Shown here: positions 59,956 through 64,000 of the stretch, in pieces
How positions within the stretch are numbered: the stretch's first letter is position 1
Layout of the letters: every line of letters begins with the position of its first letter
NCBI GenBank assembly: GCA_015847255.1
Contig: JADLZK010011554.1
Coordinates: forward strand, 124,001 to 188,000
Length of the DNA stretch: 64,000 nt
Origin: Hyparrhenia diplandra
Taxonomy: Eukaryota; Streptophyta; Magnoliopsida; Poales; Poaceae
Reading direction: 5' to 3'
Translations under genes and position numbers: made by a program
Notes under the pieces: model-generated
Databases searched by the model: none
Told to the model about the DNA's origin: nothing
What the model saw: only the letters and a program-made list of their open reading frames with translations

Positions 59956-61059
59956 TGCCTATGCATTGGACCATTGACGTGGTGAGATGGAAGTGATTTT
60001 TTTTTTTGAAAAGCTAACCTAGTTCATATGCTATGGTGAAGATGTTTATGTTGGAACATATTGGAGTTTGCAAATTTGGGTCATTTGCGAAGTTTCTAAC
60101 TTAATGTTGTTTTCACACTCATCAGATTTATCTGGTGTCCTATCAAGTGGTTATCAAGAAAGAGGCATGTTCTAGGGCCATTTATAGTGGTGTTAGGTGA
60201 TGAGAGTTCAATACATGGGTATGTTAAGCCCCCAGGATAAGGACATGACAATCTAGCTAATCGTCCAACTGATTTGGGTGCGTTTACGCCCACCATCTGG
60301 TGAATATATAATGAGGTGATCCACAATTTCCACATATATAATGAGGAAGATCATGTCATCAGATTATCATTTTATAGCTGGTACCACAGTTCATACACCA
60401 TGATTGAAGGTTTACAAGGTGTTACACCACTTAGTTTTACACATTAATACAACACCACAATATGGTGGAAAGTGAACACACATAACATCATCAAAGTAGA
60501 CAGTAGCATGACTGTAGGTTGAAGACTCCGTAATCCATCAGCGGAGCGTCTAATGTGACCATCTATTCCTCCAAGCCATCATTGTCAAAGTTGTAGTCAA
60601 CCTTCCCATCTATGTCAATAGTTTTTAGTAGTGGTTGTACTAGCAACTATTTCACATCCTATGCTTGCTTTGCTATGTGGTTAGTGAAATGCGAAGGTAT
60701 GGAAGAGGTCCAATTATTTGGTTGTGGGTTCATCTTAAGTGAAACTCATAATCAAGGTACAAACATCCATAAGGAATCATCCCATCTCATCTCATGATCA
60801 CCACAACACATCGACAATTCCCATCTCACCACCATAGGTGTACGTGCCAGGAGTCTCTCATCCACGGAACACACCATACTACAGTGGCACTAAGTGCCTA
60901 AACCACACAAAAGTAAGCCTATGCTATATATGCATCACTTTAGTTGATATCAACACATAGTAATAGAACTGAATAGCAGATATATGAATAGTGTGTGAGC
61001 ATCAGACCAAATATCAGGTATGTAGGAGTGAGCTTCCATCAAGGTAAAGGCCCAAACAA
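59956..61059. other. Unassigned repeat-like DNA
   Basis: No gene is supported. Short open frames at 60096-60335 and 60612-60797 have no recognisable product. Confidence 0.4.
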
Positions 61060-61620
61060 TTTCTACTTGCAACCAATCACAAGATGTCTCAGCTGCCTTG
61101 GGGAGGGTGGCGATGACGGTGCGGTGGTAGCGCCGACAGTGGCGGGCGGCGGCGGCGCGGCGGCGCCCTAGGGCAAGGAGCGTGTGTGGGCGCGGGAAGG
61201 AGTAGATGACGGCAACTGTTGAGGTAGGGAGCGAGAGAGTTGGGGGAATATTTTCTTTATTTGCTTTTCTCTAAAAGATCGCGTGCTCCTTGTTTATATA
61301 GCCCTCCTATGAGACTTATAACTCAAGCAATCTCTAAAGGTTTTCCATATATTCCGGAATACCTTTTACATGCAAACTCTTATTCTTTCCTAATAGGAGA
61401 TTTCCTTATAGATTAGAATATCCCCTTCACATAAAAATCTAATCCTAATCGAATACGAAGATGACGAGGGCAGCGGTGGCCGTGGCGGTGGCGGCGCTGG
61501 CCCTTCCGGGTGCGCGCCCCCCCTCCTTCCAGGCCGACACTGGGTGGCTTGGGCCGCGCCTAGCCCCCTCTAGGCTGGGCGAATCACATCTTGTGACACA
61601 AGATCATTGCGTAAATTAAA
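61060..61620 (-). mobile_element. Probable LTR fragment with minus-strand TATA box
   Basis: A GC-rich segment (61080-61200), an AT-rich segment with TATATAAA on the minus strand (61293-61300) and another GC-rich segment follow in the order of an LTR promoter and leader read on the minus strand. No partner LTR or coding region was found. Confidence 0.35.
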
Positions 61621-62372
61621 GCTCTAGATATCTACTTGCATGCCTAAATGGGATACTATGAGGTTGGATGAGACAGGGCACCTTCATTCAGTCGTCTCCC
61701 AACTCCTGAAGGTACTCTATATTGGCCACCTCTTGCGGGTCCTTCGTTTTGCTATTTCAAGCACAATCGGTATTATGTTGATAAGCTACCCATTGTTTAC
61801 TTCCTTCATCCCAAAATAAGTACACATATCTTTTTACAATACATAACCATTAAACTTTTGTATATAAAAAATGATTCCTTTTCTATTAAACTTCTTAGGC
61901 ATATTTTTTTTCCTTTTCCTCAAAGCCATGTGTCAAATGTTTTGTATATTTTCTATTTTCTCCCTCTATAATTATCTTTCTTCCTCGTTACATTTTTTAA
62001 AAGCTTGGAAATATATTAACTTTATTTGTAATTTCAAATATATTTAGTTTATTTATTTATTTATTGTTTATACATTATATGTGTAAACCTAGGGTATGTT
62101 TAAAGATGGTATTACACCTTTTATTAGCCTCTAAATTTGGTATTATATTTTTTATTTGTTAGTCCGTTCACTTTTTTCGAAAGCGTACCATTGACACGTA
62201 TTATATTAAGGGAAATTAGAGTTTTACACGCCGCACACCTTAGCCAAAAGAATTGGCCGAAGCGCACGAAAGCACATCGACAAGAATCACCGACTTTAAC
62301 GGTGGCGCGATTCGGATGTACTAAAAAGTAAAACTAGTGCGCGACGAAGGTGGTCGACGGGCGCGTCCGCGG

Positions 62373-62606
62373 CTAGGGCTCCAGATCAGGATCTCCCACC
62401 GGTGGCGCCAACGCACTAGCCCGCATCATGGGGAAGATCTCGCGCAGCCGCTGTGGTTTGCCGGATGAACCTCGGTCGCCGAAGTGATTCCGAAACTTGC
62501 TCTTTAGCTCGGGGAATGGAGTGCATGACGCCGTGCCGACTGGGCGTCCCTCAAGCTTGCTGAGCAGCACCAACAGCGCCTTCCGCTCTGGAACCGGATC
62601 GTGCCT
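62373..62606 (-). pseudogene. Coding-like fragment cut by copia LTR copy B
   Basis: A coherent minus-strand frame encodes ERHDPVPERKALLVLLSKLE, then FPELKSKFRNHFGDRGSSG and REIFPMMRASALAPP, ending at 62373. It stops making sense exactly where the copia-like repeat begins (about 62610), so the upstream part is missing or displaced. I do not recognise the family. Confidence 0.4.
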
Positions 62607-62609
62607 CTC

Positions 62610-64000
62610 TAAAGATCTCTAGTTTGGTTCTGGATAATTAGTGACACCTAAGGACTAATCTCTCGATGCTAAGTGTTTGACTAGATTGGAGATTGGTCGT
62701 GTCAAGCTTGGAGCATGGTGATCATGGAGGATGGATCGAGGTGATCCAAAAGATGATCAAGCGTCCAACTTGATGAGGTTTGGAGATCGATTGAGCCCAA
62801 GCCAAAGGTATAACCATAAGGCCTTTTGATTTCACACTCTAGACACCATAGAGGGTGTGAGTGATTATAGGATAGATAAGCCGTACTATAAAGAGGCGAA
62901 ACTTATCGTACATATCGGTCCTCATGTGCCTTTAGGTTCAAAATTTATATGCATGCATTCTAACCTAAAGAGCTAACTCCGTACTTGACGAAAATGGTTT
63001 TGAAAATGCTAACACATGGTGTCGGGGTGTTCTTCGACGTGTTGGCAACAAGAATCAAGTAACGGAAGTCGGTTTGGAGCAAAGGCGAAGAAACGGCAAC
63101 GCAACGACGGAATTTTGCGGCTCAGAGGCGGCCGGACCCGATGGCCGGAAGCTCGGCCGGAAGCACGCGAAACCAACCGGACGGTCCGGCCGGTGCTTCC
63201 GATCAAAGTTCCGAGAGCATGTTTTTTCGTGTCTCGGTTGGAACTCGACCGACGCACCCACCGGAACCACTGACCGGACGCATGCGATGGGTGTCAGCAG
63301 TGGGCCAGGCGGCTTGTCTGGTGTGACTGGACCCGCGACCGGACCCATCGACCGGACTCACCTGTGAGTCCGCTCGGCGCGTCCGGTCAGCCTGCAGAGA
63401 GCGTGTTTTGCCCCCCAACGGTTTGATTTCGTGATGGGGGCTACATATACATGCTTGGCCCGGCCATGGCTCACTCTCTTGGTCATTTGAATCACTCTCT
63501 CTTGCTTGTGAGCTTCATTCTTGAGAGAAGAGGTGATCCAAGTGCATTTGCATTGAGTTCTTGCATCTAGAGGCACTTGGGGATTGTTGTGAGCCGGTCG
63601 GATTCTTGTTTCTCTTGGAGACACCGCTCCTAGCCGACTTGGTGAATTGGTGGAGGCGTTGGCAAGAGAAGGTGATTGTTCTTGGCCACCTCCGGTGATT
63701 TGTGAGAGGATTACGCACTCCTCGTCGGGAAGACAAAAGTGCAAGGAATACATTGCTCGTGCTTTGGGTACCTCACTTGTGAGTGGTGGCTTGGGGCTAG
63801 CAAGTGCACCGCCTAGCTCAAGCACCATCCTTGTGTTGGTCGGCATAACCGGAGACTAGCTTGTCAGTGTACAAGTGAACTCCGGGTCAACACATCGACG
63901 TGTCTCTTGTCTTGGTGATTGGCTCATCGTCTATTGTGTTGATTGTTCATCCTCTCCCGGTGACTGGTTCATTGCCTCTACACGTCGGTATATCTAGCTC
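62610..64000 (+). mobile_element. Copia LTR copy B (SIRE/Maximus-like), runs off the window
   Basis: Collinear with copy A at 57810 but more diverged. Contains the GGACGGTCCGGCCGG and ACCGGACGC words common in this LTR group at 63160-63370. The end of the element lies beyond 64000. Open frames on both strands here are by-products of GC-rich LTR sequence. Confidence 0.5.

Noticed and set aside
56216..60631. CACTACTA at 56216 and TAGTAGTG at 60624-60631 as a CACTA pair
   Set aside because: Only eight bases match, the following bases differ and the 3-bp flanks (AAT and GTT) do not agree.

Overview
The window reads as nuclear DNA of a grass (Poaceae). The support is split genes with GT..AG introns, GC-rich first exons followed by AT-rich introns, Stowaway-, Tourist-, hAT- and CACTA-type MITEs, two chromodomain Ty3/gypsy retrotransposons, and host proteins that look grass-like. 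I cannot name the species. No bacterial, organellar, rRNA, tRNA or CRISPR feature was seen.

Layout. 1.9-4.0 kb: an NPF (NRT1/PTR) transporter on the minus strand. 4-10.5 kb: gene-free and rich in small transposons, including a 169-bp hAT MITE, a 493-bp CACTA MITE and a 734-bp foldback element. 10.9-15.4 kb: a ten-exon plant O-fucosyltransferase-family gene on the plus strand. Its 3' flank contains a 682-bp segment that recurs 4.1 kb downstream; the two copies bracket a small secreted cysteine-rich peptide gene (MEG/ESF1-like, 17 kb) and a GC-rich transposon-like block. 21.7-25.1 kb: a five-exon gene for a conserved single-span membrane protein I cannot name. 26.0-27.7 kb: the ribosome-biogenesis factor IMP3 on the minus strand, with a telo-box and site II motif upstream. 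29.6-56.0 kb: one SABATH carboxyl methyltransferase gene on the minus strand whose second intron is about 24 kb long. That intron holds a 15.2-kb Tekay/Del-like chromovirus with 5-kb LTRs and a 5.0-kb Reina-like chromovirus, each with intact 5-bp target duplications, plus several MITEs and a second foldback. 56.2-57.4 kb: a CACTA-type end beside a small Lys-rich protein gene and its truncated tandem copy. 57.8-64 kb: two related copia (SIRE/Maximus-like) LTR copies and other retroelement debris.

The host genes have independent roles (transport, glycosylation, peptide signalling, ribosome assembly, hormone or volatile methylation) and do not form a cluster. The most striking shared property is technical or evolutionary. 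All six recognisable host genes keep correct splice sites and conserved protein sequence on both sides of at least one 1-nt frame-breaking indel, several of them in homopolymers. Base-level assembly error explains this more simply than six independent pseudogenes, and it should be settled before any gene here is called dead.
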